Positions 35,198 to 44,185 of a DNA stretch of 64,000 nucleotides are shown piece by piece. The position numbers and the translations under genes are program-made. The stretch is from Agrobacterium rubi TR3 = NBRC 13261 (lineage in GTDB: Bacteria; Pseudomonadota; Alphaproteobacteria; Rhizobiales; Rhizobiaceae). The stretch lies in assembly GCF_000739935.1 (NCBI RefSeq), contig NZ_BBJU01000023.1, forward strand, positions 157,696 to 221,695, written 5' to 3'. Below the pieces are notes generated by a model that did no database searches, was not told the origin of the DNA, and saw nothing but the letters and a program-made list of their open reading frames with translations. The stretch's first letter is position 1. Each line of letters begins with the position of its first letter.

Positions 35198-36126
35198 TGG
35201 CTTGCCTCCTCGATAAGCGCCGGTGCGGCAGGCTTGGCGGTGGGGTCACTGCGACGGTCACCGCGGCTGTAATACCGCTCGATATAGGCCTGACCAACAT
35301 TGAGGACGGACGTGATCAGCAAATACCAGATCACCGCAACCAGCAGCATCGGGATAATCTCGAAGGTCCGGTTATAGATCGACTGCACAGAATAGAGCAG
35401 ATCGGCCATCGCGATGACACTGACCAGCGAGGTCGCCTTGATCATACTGATCAACTGGTTGCCGGTGGGCGGCACGATGGAGCGCATGGCTTGCGGGATG
35501 ATAATGCGACGAAGGGCGCGCGCCCGCGTCATGCCGAAAGCTTGGGCGGTTTCAGCCTGACCGCGATCGACCGACAACAGCCCGCCACGAATGATTTCTG
35601 CCATATAGGCGGCTTCGTTCAGGGCAAGACCGACGATGGCAGCCGTCATCGGCGTGATCACTGAATTGGTGTCCCAACTGGCCAGCGTCGGACCGAAGGG
35701 AATGGAGATGGAAAGCTCTGGGAACAGCGTCGACATATTGTACCAGAAGATCAGCTGTACCAGCAGCGGCGTTCCGCGGAAAAACCAGATGAACAGCGAT
35801 GCAGAAGAACTGGCCAGACGATCGGTCGACATGCGCGCAATCGCCAGCAACAGTCCCAGGATCACGCCGATGATCATCGCGACCACGGTCAGCCCGAGGC
35901 TGACATAAAGGCCCTGAATGACGGTCGGATCGAAGAAATAGGCCGCGACGACAGACCAGCCAAAATTCTCGTTATTGGCGACGATCCAGGCGAAGTTGAC
36001 GACGAAAAGCGCGATGATCGCCCACAGCGCAAAACGGTCATAGCGAAAGGGCGTGTGGGCATTGGCAACATCTCTCGATGACACATCGCCGGTTGGCGAT
36101 GCGCTGGTTCTCACTGCGGTGCTCAT
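35194..36126 (-). CDS. Polar amino acid ABC transporter permease
   Basis: A 310-residue permease, longer than usual because of a ~35-residue cytoplasmic N-terminal extension (SASPTGDVSSRDVANAH) and a long C-terminal tail. The core has ASSSASLFIWFFRGTPLLVQ and the loop AETAQAFGMTRARALRRIII. Only one permease gene is present, so a homodimer is expected. ATG 36126 overlaps the stop of the binding-protein gene by ATGA. Confidence 0.93.
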   Translation of the reverse strand: MSTAVRTSASPTGDVSSRDVANAHTPFRYDRFALWAIIALFVVNFAWIVANNENFGWSVVAAYFFDPTVIQGLYVSLGLTVVAMIIGVILGLLLAIARMSTDRLASSSASLFIWFFRGTPLLVQLIFWYNMSTLFPELSISIPFGPTLASWDTNSVITPMTAAIVGLALNEAAYMAEIIRGGLLSVDRGQAETAQAFGMTRARALRRIIIPQAMRSIVPPTGNQLISMIKATSLVSVIAMADLLYSVQSIYNRTFEIIPMLLVAVIWYLLITSVLNVGQAYIERYYSRGDRRSDPTAKPAAPALIEEASH

Positions 36127-37019
36127 TGTGGCAACATCCCGCCGAGATTGATGCCCGGCTCTTTCAGCGCATTGTTTTCAAGGCCCCACTTTTTCATGAT
36201 CGCGGCATAGGTGCCGTTGTCCATCAGGACTTTGATGCCATCACGCAGCACTTCTGCCAGCGGCGAACCCTTAGGGACCACTGCTCCCTGATAAAGGCTA
36301 TCGAAGCCGTTTTTCTCACCAACGCCCGTCAGTTCCAGCTGGCCGTTCGCCTGGCTGACGAAATACGTCAGTGGCGCCTGCGACGAGAAGAAGGCGTCCG
36401 AACGCTTGGAGCGCACTGCGAGAATGGAGCTTGGCTGGTCGCTAAAGGACTGGACTTCAAGCGCCTTGCCGTCCGCTTTGCATTTTTCGTTCTGCGCCTG
36501 AATGACACGTTCTGCCGACCCGCCCGCCATCACCGCGATGCGATGGCCGCATGCGGTATCGAGTGACACAATGCCTTTGGGGTTGCCTTTTTGAACCGCA
36601 AAGACAACGAACTCCTGCACCCAGTCAACGAAGTCGTTGGACTCTTCGCGGCTCTTGAAATCGCCGACTGGGCCAAATGCGAACTGGTATCGGCCTGAAT
36701 TCACGCCTGCAAGAAGTGCTGGCAGACCGCCCACTGTCGCATGGTCGATCTTGACGCCGAGAACCTGTCCGAGCGCTTCAGTCAGATCGGCGCTGGCGCC
36801 CGTCATTTCCGTGCCGGTCACGATTTCATAGGGCGGAAACGAGCCGTTGTTGACCGAGGTCATCTTGCCAGCGGTACGGATTTTTTCCGGCAAACGCGCA
36901 TGCAACGCCTCGTCCTTCTTCTGGGCCGGAATCGCCGCACCCTGAGCAAAGCTCATCGTTGCCGACAGCAGACCCGCGAGCATGGTCGATGTGAACATTC
37001 TTATTGCCATTTTTAGCAT
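36123..37019 (-). CDS. Amino acid ABC transporter substrate-binding protein, family 3
   Basis: A 298-residue periplasmic protein. The signal peptide covers about 1-30 (MLAGLLSATMSFAQGAA). The mature part has TSVNNGSFPPYEIVTG, ASADLTEALGQVLGVKIDHA and GRYQFAFGPVGDFKSREES. The neighbouring M20 hydrolase and gamma-glutamyltransferase-like gene suggest that the ligand is an acylated or conjugated amino acid rather than a free one; that is inference. It is 33 bases after the upstream solute-binding-like gene. Confidence 0.92.
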   Translation of the reverse strand: MLKMAIRMFTSTMLAGLLSATMSFAQGAAIPAQKKDEALHARLPEKIRTAGKMTSVNNGSFPPYEIVTGTEMTGASADLTEALGQVLGVKIDHATVGGLPALLAGVNSGRYQFAFGPVGDFKSREESNDFVDWVQEFVVFAVQKGNPKGIVSLDTACGHRIAVMAGGSAERVIQAQNEKCKADGKALEVQSFSDQPSSILAVRSKRSDAFFSSQAPLTYFVSQANGQLELTGVGEKNGFDSLYQGAVVPKGSPLAEVLRDGIKVLMDNGTYAAIMKKWGLENNALKEPGINLGGMLPQ

Positions 37020-37052
37020 TCCCCTTGTTCGTATGTTCGTTTTCTAGGCTGT

Positions 37053-38006
37053 TTATGCAAATTTCGGAAAGAGGTCTGCGGGCGAAAGAAGACGCGGCAT
37101 GATTTTCTGTTCGTATAGCTCTTCAGCGAAATCGGAGATCATCCTCTCATTGGCCGCCAGCCCGCTCTTGCTCCAGCCAGAAGGCAGATCGGCTGCGCAG
37201 CGGCTTAGCTCATCGATCATCCACGGCGTCGTGTCGGCGTATTTTTCGCGTTTGGCCAGCCAGATGCGCTGTGACTCGTCAATCATATCGCTGAGTTCTT
37301 CCATGACCCATGGATTGTCCGCAACGATCTGCGCTTTGATGCCGATCAGATGCATGCCGGGGACGTAACCGACATCGTTGAGATAGGCAATTTCGGACGC
37401 GCGATAATCAGCCAGCACCTGACGGAAGGGCGAGGCCTTGTCGAAGAAACCTTCTGGCATGAAGGGCGTGAAAATTGCATCCAGCCCGCCGTCGCGTAGA
37501 AGCTCGACCATCGGGCGCTCTCCGGGCGCAGCCTCGATCCGACCTTGCCGGCCAAAGCCGTCAAGCCGATCGGTGATCGGATGTGCTGCGGTCAGGCGGC
37601 CAGCATACCACATTGCGTCTTCCACGCCGACACCTTCGCGACGAACCGCAGCACGCGTCCATGTATTGCCGGAATCCCGCCAGCCCGTGAGGCCGATTTT
37701 TTTGCCAGCAAGATCGCTGAGGTGACGAACGGAGCTTTCCTGGGTGGTGATAATGCAGCGGTGGCGGAAACCCCGCATGATGAAATTAGGAATACCGATG
37801 ACAGTGTCATCGCCATCATGGCGCATCTGCGCATAGCGACTAAAGGACATTTCGGCGGCGTCATGATGCTCGTCGGTCGCAATGTTCGACACGAGCGTGC
37901 CGACGCGGTCCACCTCGACCTGAAGGCGGGGAGACGAAACATCTCCTAAAACCAGCGGTGTCATATAGTCCCAATCGCGCAGTGCGAGGCGAAGTTTCAA
38001 AGGCAT
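37053..38006 (-). CDS. Solute-binding-like protein of the 4,5-dihydroxyphthalate decarboxylase type, no signal peptide
   Basis: A 317-residue protein with the type II periplasmic-binding fold (LTGWRDSGNTWTRAAVRREG, GLDAIFTPFMPEGFF). It is close to proteins annotated as 4,5-dihydroxyphthalate decarboxylase or NitT/TauT solute-binding proteins. No signal peptide is seen, so it may be a cytoplasmic enzyme rather than a transporter part. The start is either ATG 38006 or GTG 38018; I prefer ATG because GTGAG lies upstream of it. It is divergent from the MocR gene and leads the ABC operon. Confidence 0.75.
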   Translation of the reverse strand: MPLKLRLALRDWDYMTPLVLGDVSSPRLQVEVDRVGTLVSNIATDEHHDAAEMSFSRYAQMRHDGDDTVIGIPNFIMRGFRHRCIITTQESSVRHLSDLAGKKIGLTGWRDSGNTWTRAAVRREGVGVEDAMWYAGRLTAAHPITDRLDGFGRQGRIEAAPGERPMVELLRDGGLDAIFTPFMPEGFFDKASPFRQVLADYRASEIAYLNDVGYVPGMHLIGIKAQIVADNPWVMEELSDMIDESQRIWLAKREKYADTTPWMIDELSRCAADLPSGWSKSGLAANERMISDFAEELYEQKIMPRLLSPADLFPKFA

Positions 38007-38041
38007 GTGCAGGCTCACAATTTCTGTCGATGGGGCCGAAA

Positions 38042-38093
38042 TTAAATGTTCATTTGAGACATCACAAATGTTATTTTGTTATTGAACATTTAA
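38042..38093. promoter_or_regulatory. Candidate MocR operator: two direct repeats and one inverted copy
   Basis: Between the divergent MocR and solute-binding-like genes, AAATGTTCATTTG (38044-38056) and AAATGTTATTTTG (38066-38078) are direct repeats 22 bases apart, about two helical turns. A third, inverted copy (TGAACATTTAA, 38083-38093) forms a perfect 11-base inverted pair with TTAAATGTTCA (38042-38052). Direct repeats with this spacing are known for MocR regulators such as GabR and PdxR. Confidence 0.6.
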
Positions 38094-38106
38094 AGGTGAT
38101 TGAAAA

Positions 38107-39432
38107 ATGAGCGACGTCATTTCGGCTGCCTGGTTTGCTGAAAAAATAACCAATCGTACGAAACGTGGAATAGCGATGGAAACCAGTGGCTTGGTGCGTG
38201 CGGGTGTCCTTCCATTAGGCACGCGTTTACCAGCAATTCGTGATATCGCCTATGAACTCGGCGTCAGCCCTGCCACCGTTTCGGAAGCCTGGAGCGACCT
38301 TCGCCAGCAGAAAATCATTGCCGGCCGCGGGCGAAACGGTACCTGGGTGTGCGGTGAACGTTTCGTTGCCAAGCCGGAACGACTGGCGAGCTCAGGCCAT
38401 TACGGCGCAGGCTCCATCGATCTCACGCTCGCCGTGCCTGATCCCGCTCTCTTGCCCGAACTTGCGCAAGCCATGGCGCACGGGGCATCGGCAACCGGAA
38501 CGAACAGTTATGAGCGCAGCCGGATCGTGCCGGAGTTGAGGGAAGCCGCCGAAAAGACATGGCCATATGCGGCCGAGGCGTTCTTGGCAACGAATGGAGG
38601 GTACAACGCGATCTACACCCTGTTACACGCGCTTGTGCGGCCTGGCTCCACGGTGGCCATCGAGCATCCCACAGCCATGCGCCTGCTGGATATTCTCGAG
38701 GATATCGGCGTGGTTATCCTGCCCGTCCTGTGTGATATAGACGGACCTATCCCTTCCTCGCTTCAAGCCGCGATGGAGCATAAGCCTGCAGCGTTCCTGT
38801 TTCAGCCAAGAATCCATTCTGTCACAGGGCGGTCGGTGAGCCCCGAACGCTTGGCAGCACTCGGCGACGTTCTCGAAGGGTCCGATACCTTGATCGTGGA
38901 GGATGACGGCACCGCCGACATATCACCTGCTCCACCGATGTCGCTTGGAACACGGTTTCCGGACAGGACGATCCATATCGTTTCCTATTCCAAGACACTG
39001 AGCCCGGATCTGCGGCTTGCTGTTTTGTCCAGCACGGCGGGTATCGTCGAGCAGATACAGTCCTACCGCAGCTTCAGTTCCGGCTGGACAAGCCGCATCT
39101 TGCAGGGCGCCACCGCATGGTTGCTCAACCAATCATCGACTTGGGACACAATAGCCCGCGCACGTGAGCAGTATCGCGAACGCTGCACCGGACTTGCCAC
39201 TGCCTTGCGCGAGCGAGGCGTCAACGTCGAGAATGGTCAAGGCCTTGCGCTTTGGGTTCCCGTAGAGTCCGAACCCTTTGCGCTCGTCACACTGGCGGCC
39301 AGGCGCATTGCGGTTAACCCCGGATCGAAATTTTCCGTTATGCCCAGCAGCCACATTCGCGTCGCAACAAGCATGCTGACAGATCAGCGAGACGCGGTTG
39401 CTGATGCGATTGCTTTGGCCCATCAGCTTTGA
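38107..39432 (+). CDS. MocR-type regulator (GntR winged helix plus aminotransferase fold)
   Basis: A 441-residue regulator. The winged helix covers about 5-75 (GTRLPAIRDIAYELGVSPATVS), and the fold-type I aminotransferase-like domain covers about 95-435. The PLP lysine is expected in SYSKTLSPDLRLAV (about 297-310), and LIVEDDGTADIS supplies the cofactor-binding Asp. AAGGTGA precedes ATG 38107. It is divergent from the transport operon and upstream of, and convergent with, the amidohydrolase/gamma-glutamyltransferase pair. It probably senses an amino compound through PLP and controls the adjacent operons. Confidence 0.93.
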   Translation: MSDVISAAWFAEKITNRTKRGIAMETSGLVRAGVLPLGTRLPAIRDIAYELGVSPATVSEAWSDLRQQKIIAGRGRNGTWVCGERFVAKPERLASSGHYGAGSIDLTLAVPDPALLPELAQAMAHGASATGTNSYERSRIVPELREAAEKTWPYAAEAFLATNGGYNAIYTLLHALVRPGSTVAIEHPTAMRLLDILEDIGVVILPVLCDIDGPIPSSLQAAMEHKPAAFLFQPRIHSVTGRSVSPERLAALGDVLEGSDTLIVEDDGTADISPAPPMSLGTRFPDRTIHIVSYSKTLSPDLRLAVLSSTAGIVEQIQSYRSFSSGWTSRILQGATAWLLNQSSTWDTIARAREQYRERCTGLATALRERGVNVENGQGLALWVPVESEPFALVTLAARRIAVNPGSKFSVMPSSHIRVATSMLTDQRDAVADAIALAHQL

Positions 39433-39467
39433 GCATTCGAGACCAAAGCAACTGACACCCTGACCCC

Positions 39468-40694
39468 TCACCCTTCGAGAATTTCGGGGCGTGCGCGCAA
39501 GAATGTCTTTCTGCCAGCCTTCCAACCCGCATGTGCGGGTGCGATGGAGCGGATCGCCGCCCGTTGGTCAGGGGCATCGAGAATGACGAGATCAGCCGGC
39601 GCGCCGACTGCCAATCCATAGTCTGCACGCATGATGGCCGCCGCACGCCTGCTCACCATCGCAAAGACCTCATCGATATCCTCGTCTCGGGAGAGTTGCA
39701 TGACGTTGGCGTACAGGTTTGCAATGCGCCCCAGCGAGGCATCACCAAACGGCGTGAAGGGATTGAGGATGTTGTTTGTGGCGATGGCTGCCTGCACTCC
39801 GTCTGCCAGCAGAAGATGCGCAGGCGTGACGCCGCGGGGGATGTTCGACTTGTTATCGCGTCCCATCAGAAACAAATCCGTGGCCGGCAGAACTGTGACA
39901 GCTATTCCGGCTGAAGCGATTTTGCGCGCGATGATCGACCGTTCTGCCGGATCGAGTGCTGACAGGTTGGTCACATGCCCGATTGTCACGCGGCCGCCAT
40001 AGCCGTTAGCATGGGTCGCCTCGATGACAGCCGGCAAATCGGTTTTTGCTGGGTCCAGGCTGAAATCAAGATGGAAATCCACGTCGACATCATGGTGTCT
40101 GGCCAGCGCAAAAATCCGCCGGATATGTTCCTCTGGTCGGGGATCGGTATAGGGGCAACCGCCGATGAGATCGGCACCGTTGCGCAGCGCCTCGTCCAGC
40201 ATCTCTTCCGTTTCAGGCTCCTGTGTCAGTCCCTCCTGCGCGAAGGCACATATCTGGATGTCGATTGCGAAGGCAAACCGCTCGCGCACGCGCTTGATCG
40301 CCGCAAATGAGCGCATGCCTGCGCGCGGGTCGATTTCGACGAAGGTACGCATGCGGGTGGTGCCGTGAGCAATGGCTTGCCGGACGATGGCAGAGGCACG
40401 CTCGAAGACGTCGTCTTCCGAAAATCCAGCCTTGGCCTTTGCCGTTTCGCGCACGGCTTCTTCCAACATTCCGGCGCAAATCGTGCAGCGCTCCAGAATG
40501 CACGCCTTGTCGAGATGAACATGGCTATCGACAAAGCCGGGAAAAGCAAAGTTACCCTCAACATTTTCCTCGGTCACGGCATCGCAGCGGAAATTCGCGC
40601 CGATCGCAGCAATGCGACCGTCCTTCACCGCAATATCCACCAACCCGTGCTGGCCTGCCAGGCGCGCATTTCTAAGAACGAGATCAAACAGCAT
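39468..40694 (-). CDS. Amidohydrolase, cytosine deaminase-like
   Basis: A 408-residue metal-dependent hydrolase. Metal ligands are seen in FVDSHVHLDKACILE (HxH), DVDFHLDFSLDP and VTIGHVTNLSALDP, and the N- and C-terminal segments form the small beta domain (AVKDGRIAAIGANF; VGAPADLVILDA). Relatives deaminate cytosine or open cyclic amides; the true substrate here is unknown. GTGAGG six bases before ATG 40694 decides the start, and the coding region follows the gamma-glutamyltransferase-like gene almost directly. Confidence 0.9.
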   Translation of the reverse strand: MLFDLVLRNARLAGQHGLVDIAVKDGRIAAIGANFRCDAVTEENVEGNFAFPGFVDSHVHLDKACILERCTICAGMLEEAVRETAKAKAGFSEDDVFERASAIVRQAIAHGTTRMRTFVEIDPRAGMRSFAAIKRVRERFAFAIDIQICAFAQEGLTQEPETEEMLDEALRNGADLIGGCPYTDPRPEEHIRRIFALARHHDVDVDFHLDFSLDPAKTDLPAVIEATHANGYGGRVTIGHVTNLSALDPAERSIIARKIASAGIAVTVLPATDLFLMGRDNKSNIPRGVTPAHLLLADGVQAAIATNNILNPFTPFGDASLGRIANLYANVMQLSRDEDIDEVFAMVSRRAAAIMRADYGLAVGAPADLVILDAPDQRAAIRSIAPAHAGWKAGRKTFLRARPEILEG

Positions 40695-40702
40695 GTCAGT
40701 CC

Positions 40703-42268
40703 TCACATACCAATGGCGCAGCCATCGCTGCGGGGATCATGCGCGCCATCGATCCATCCGTCCCCGTTCAATCGGATAACGCCCGCCTGCCCGGCCAGCG
40801 CACTCAGTGCCGGAATGGCAATCGTTTCATGGCCCATCGCCTGCAATTTGCCGATAACCTCATCTCCCACCGATGCCTCGATCTTGAGATTATCGCGGGT
40901 GTCGGAAAAGGTGCGCCCGAGCAAAAACCGCGGCGCAGACAGCGCCGAGAGCGGATCGAACCCGTGGTCGATCAGGCGGCTCAAAAGCAGGGTAAGTGTC
41001 TGCGGCTGCCCATCCGCCCCTTGCGTCCCATAGAGAAGATGCGGCTTGCCGTCTCTCAAGCCAATGCCGGGGTTGAGTGTATAGAACGGTCTTTTTCCGG
41101 GTGCCAGAACGTTGGGGCTTGCCGGATCAGTGCTGAAGGCCGCACCGCGATTTTGCCAGAGAATGCCGGTATCGCGGAGCAAGACACCGCTTCCCCAGTC
41201 ATAATAGGTGCTTTGCAACACGCTGGCGCAACGTCCCGCGTGATCAACAGCGGCAAGATAAACCGTATCGCCGGTTTGATGGACTGCGGGCCACAGACGG
41301 GCAACGTGCCGGTCGATTGCTGCCGCCTTGCGTGACAGAACGGTCTGGTTCAACCACTCACCGCAGGCCTGCGCCACGACATCAGGGTCGGCAATAGCGC
41401 CCCGGTCGAGAAAGGCCTGTTTCACTGCCTCCACGCAGAGATGATAAAACTCGGCAGATGACGGGTCCACATTCGCCATATCGAAATTCTGCAACACGCC
41501 CATGATCCCCAGCGTCGTCATGCCTTGGGATGGCGGCGGCGGCGCCAGAAGTTCCACACCCCGATACACCATGGAAAGAGGATCGACCATCCGCGCAGCA
41601 GTCTTTTGCATATCACGCAGGCGGATCGGACTGCCGGCAGCTTCCAGACCGTTGGCGATGCGCTGGGCAAGCTCGCCCTCATAAAATTCGCGGTGGCCAT
41701 GCAGCGCGATCCGCTCCAGAACCGAGGCCAGTTGCGGTTGACGCTGAATGCCCTCGGTGACGAAGTGTGCCTCGAAACCCGGCCAGTTGGGAATTTCAGC
41801 CGCACGAAAATCGTGCCAGTGCTTTTGCGACCGGCTGATCGGAACCCCCCGTGCCGCCAGCTCAATCGCATCGGCCAGCAAAGTTTCCAGGCTCTCTGTT
41901 CCATGCCAGGCCTCGGATGAATACTGTAAGGCTTTGCCCCAGCTGTCGACCAGCGCTGCGGTCGTCAGAGCCGATAGCGGTCCGCGTTGCGGGATGGCGT
42001 CGAGCACTGGCAGATGTTCCGCCGCCTGGCCGATCCCCATAATCGTCTGTCGCCGACCGGAGCCATCTGCCACGATCCATATCGCGTCTCCACCTAGCCC
42101 GCAGAAGTGAGGATAGAGAACCGTGAGCGCGGCGCCAGCGGCAATCACCGCCTCGATAGCCGTACCACCACGCCACAAGACCTTGGCACCTGCTTCACTC
42201 GCCGCGTCGTGCGGCGTGGTGATCATGCCCTGCCTCGAGCGCGCAGCTCTGTTTTCAGACTGACGCAT
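40703..42268 (-). CDS. Gamma-glutamyltransferase family protein, no signal peptide
   Basis: A 521-residue member of the Ntn-hydrolase GGT family. The self-processing nucleophile is expected at Thr335 (GDTVYLAAVD), with GLGGDAIWIVADG near 58-70 and a small-subunit glycine loop APPPPSQGMTTLGIMG. No secretion signal is visible, unlike classical periplasmic GGT, so it probably acts in the cytoplasm on imported gamma-glutamyl or other amide compounds. It is translated just before the amidohydrolase gene. A copy of the AAATGTT motif lies 178 bases upstream. Confidence 0.92.
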   Translation of the reverse strand: MRQSENRAARSRQGMITTPHDAASEAGAKVLWRGGTAIEAVIAAGAALTVLYPHFCGLGGDAIWIVADGSGRRQTIMGIGQAAEHLPVLDAIPQRGPLSALTTAALVDSWGKALQYSSEAWHGTESLETLLADAIELAARGVPISRSQKHWHDFRAAEIPNWPGFEAHFVTEGIQRQPQLASVLERIALHGHREFYEGELAQRIANGLEAAGSPIRLRDMQKTAARMVDPLSMVYRGVELLAPPPPSQGMTTLGIMGVLQNFDMANVDPSSAEFYHLCVEAVKQAFLDRGAIADPDVVAQACGEWLNQTVLSRKAAAIDRHVARLWPAVHQTGDTVYLAAVDHAGRCASVLQSTYYDWGSGVLLRDTGILWQNRGAAFSTDPASPNVLAPGKRPFYTLNPGIGLRDGKPHLLYGTQGADGQPQTLTLLLSRLIDHGFDPLSALSAPRFLLGRTFSDTRDNLKIEASVGDEVIGKLQAMGHETIAIPALSALAGQAGVIRLNGDGWIDGAHDPRSDGCAIGM

Positions 42269-42445
42269 GGATGCTCCTAATCGGACAGCGAAATAGAGAG
42301 GCTGAGATGTCGATCAGCCATTTGGAGCGTGTGAGTTTGGCCGAAGCGTAGACCGAGTCACGTCTACTAAGATTTGTCGCCATCGCTTCGGGCCGTCTTA
42401 TGAATGCAATATGCCCATATATCCCACACACATTGCGGATAATCC

Positions 42446-42458
42446 AAATGTTAAATTG
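42446..42458. promoter_or_regulatory. Possible extra MocR-type site upstream of the ggt-like gene
   Basis: AAATGTTAAATTG matches the MocR direct-repeat motif AAATGTTNATTTG at most positions and lies in the ggt-rsgA divergent gap. There is only one copy here, and AT-rich motifs recur by chance, so this is tentative. Confidence 0.25.
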
Positions 42459-42559
42459 CAGGCGGTTTTTTTGGTGCGCAAGCCAACCAAGTCACGAACT
42501 ACAATCGGCCTGTGGCGACGGCGCTGCTTTCCGTATAGAACGCAGTCTCAAACCGCAGA

Positions 42560-43624
42560 ATGATGGCGCATGACGAGACGCCGCAGACCGAGGATCACCA
42601 TTTGGCCCTTCCCAGCCCGCCTCTATCTCTCGACATGCTTGGCTGGTCTGATTTCTTCGCGGATCAGATCAAGCCGGACGAGGCGCATCTCATGCCCGCG
42701 CGTGTCGCATCGGTGCACCGCGCGCGCATCGATGCCATTAGCGTAGAAGGACCTCTACCGCTTGAGCTTCCTCCCAACTCCAACACGGCGGATTTTGCAG
42801 TGGGCGACTGGGTGCTGGCGGATCCGTTGACCGGCATGTTTGTTTCTCGTCTTCAGCGAAAAACCGTCTTTCAGCGGCGTCTGGAGGGCGGGCATGGCCA
42901 CCAGCTTGCCGCGGCCAACGTCGATACGCTTCTGATCGTCACCTCCTGCAATGCCGACTTCAATCTTGCAAGGCTGGAACGGTATCTCATCATGGCCAAT
43001 CAGGCAGAAACAAGTCCCGTTATCGTCCTGACAAAGGCCGACACCACTGACGAAGCGGCGGCATTCGAGCAGCAGGCAAAAACCCTTCAGCGTGATCTCG
43101 CCGTCGTCGTCTTGAACGCGCGGTCAGCCGATGCGGTCTCTCGGTTGCAACCATGGTGTGGTGCTGGCCAGACTCTGGCTCTGGTCGGCTCATCCGGTGT
43201 TGGAAAATCGACGCTGGTCAACACCCTCTCAGGCCTTGGACCTGAGGCGATGCAGAAGACTGGGACGATCCGCGAACAGGACGCCAAAGGCCGACATACG
43301 ACGACGGCGCGATCGCTTCACGCCATGTCGGGTGGTGGCTGGATCATTGATACGCCCGGCATCCGGACGCTGTTCGTCAGTGATGCCAGCGACGGTATCG
43401 ACACCCTGTTTGCGGAAATCACGGAGCTCGCGCCGCTTTGTCGTTTTCGCGACTGCACCCACGCGCACGAGCCCGGATGTGCCGTTCAGGCAGCGGTGGC
43501 GAATGGTACGCTCGACAGCGAGCGTCTGGAGCGCTGGCGAAGCCTGCTGGCAGAAAACAAGGATAGAACACCCGTGGCCAGCGGGCCGAAGGGCAATAAA
43601 ATGATCAAAAAGAAGAAATACTGA
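42560..43624 (+). CDS. rsgA: Small-subunit ribosome biogenesis GTPase RsgA
   Basis: A 354-residue circularly permuted GTPase that matures the 30S subunit. The OB-fold covers about 48-105 (FAVGDWVLADPLTG), the G motifs appear in the permuted order G4 (VIVLTKAD), G1 (GSSGVGKST), G2 (HTTTARSL) and G3 (DTPGIR), and the zinc knuckle CRFRDCTHAHEPGC is near 292-305. The C-terminus ends in a basic tail (MIKKKKY). ATG 42560 is followed directly by a second ATG at 42563; either could start. It is a housekeeping gene between two catabolic clusters. Confidence 0.95.
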   Translation: MMAHDETPQTEDHHLALPSPPLSLDMLGWSDFFADQIKPDEAHLMPARVASVHRARIDAISVEGPLPLELPPNSNTADFAVGDWVLADPLTGMFVSRLQRKTVFQRRLEGGHGHQLAAANVDTLLIVTSCNADFNLARLERYLIMANQAETSPVIVLTKADTTDEAAAFEQQAKTLQRDLAVVVLNARSADAVSRLQPWCGAGQTLALVGSSGVGKSTLVNTLSGLGPEAMQKTGTIREQDAKGRHTTTARSLHAMSGGGWIIDTPGIRTLFVSDASDGIDTLFAEITELAPLCRFRDCTHAHEPGCAVQAAVANGTLDSERLERWRSLLAENKDRTPVASGPKGNKMIKKKKY

Positions 43625-44185
43625 CTTATATCCCACCCGTGCCTTACATATTGGCTTCTATGACGGCCGGGTCCACCTTTCATATTAAAAGAACGTACCG
43701 GCCATTCAGGAAAACCCGCCAGAGCGTGGCCCATGAAATCCAAGGCACCTTTGAGAGTTTCACGTCACCACTGCACGTCAAGTAAGCTAACTCGAATATC
43801 AATGACGGGGCGCGGCGAGAAGTGTCGGGCGATCAATAGATATCGCAGTGCTGGCCTCGCCCATGAGACCGCTCAAAACGACTGGATTGAATTTCGAAAA
43901 GTCCGAAGATTCCGGCAGAAGGCCGTCCAAAAAGACACCGACGATTTGGTCGTCGCTGCTTTGCCACCCCTCTACCCGACCTCAGATCATCCCTGTGATA
44001 TCCATCATTATTTGCGGGTCATCGATGAGAGGCAATCCCGTCAGCAGTGCGTTTTTGTTTAGAAATACTAAACTATTTATCGGGTGATTTCGGCGCATTC
44101 AGGGGCGGCGTGTTGCTCCTACACGTTGGGGAAACGCGTTTTGCGCAGACAATAAGCTGCGCAAAACGGTGATGATCCTAACCAG
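43625..44185. other. Intergenic region between rsgA and the PEP mutase-like gene
   Basis: No firm gene. A minus-strand open stretch about 43799-44062 reads like a protein in one frame (LLTGLPLIDDPQIMMDI, then a TGA, then VGVFLDGLLPESSDF and a final stop), but it has no good start or ribosome site and an internal stop, so it may be a remnant. A 12-bp hairpin at 44137-44168 is listed separately. Confidence 0.4.
44137..44168 (-). terminator. Hairpin terminator candidate after the PEP mutase-like gene
   Basis: A perfect 12-bp stem (CGTTTTGCGCAG/CTGCGCAAAACG) with an 8-base loop lies 17 bases downstream of the stop of the minus-strand gene. There is no T-run, so termination would rely on the stem or on Rho. 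Confidence 0.55.

Noticed and set aside
43733..44062. Plus-strand 109-codon frame after rsgA
   Set aside because: Composition is not protein-like; the opposite strand in the same place looks more coding, and neither has a good start.
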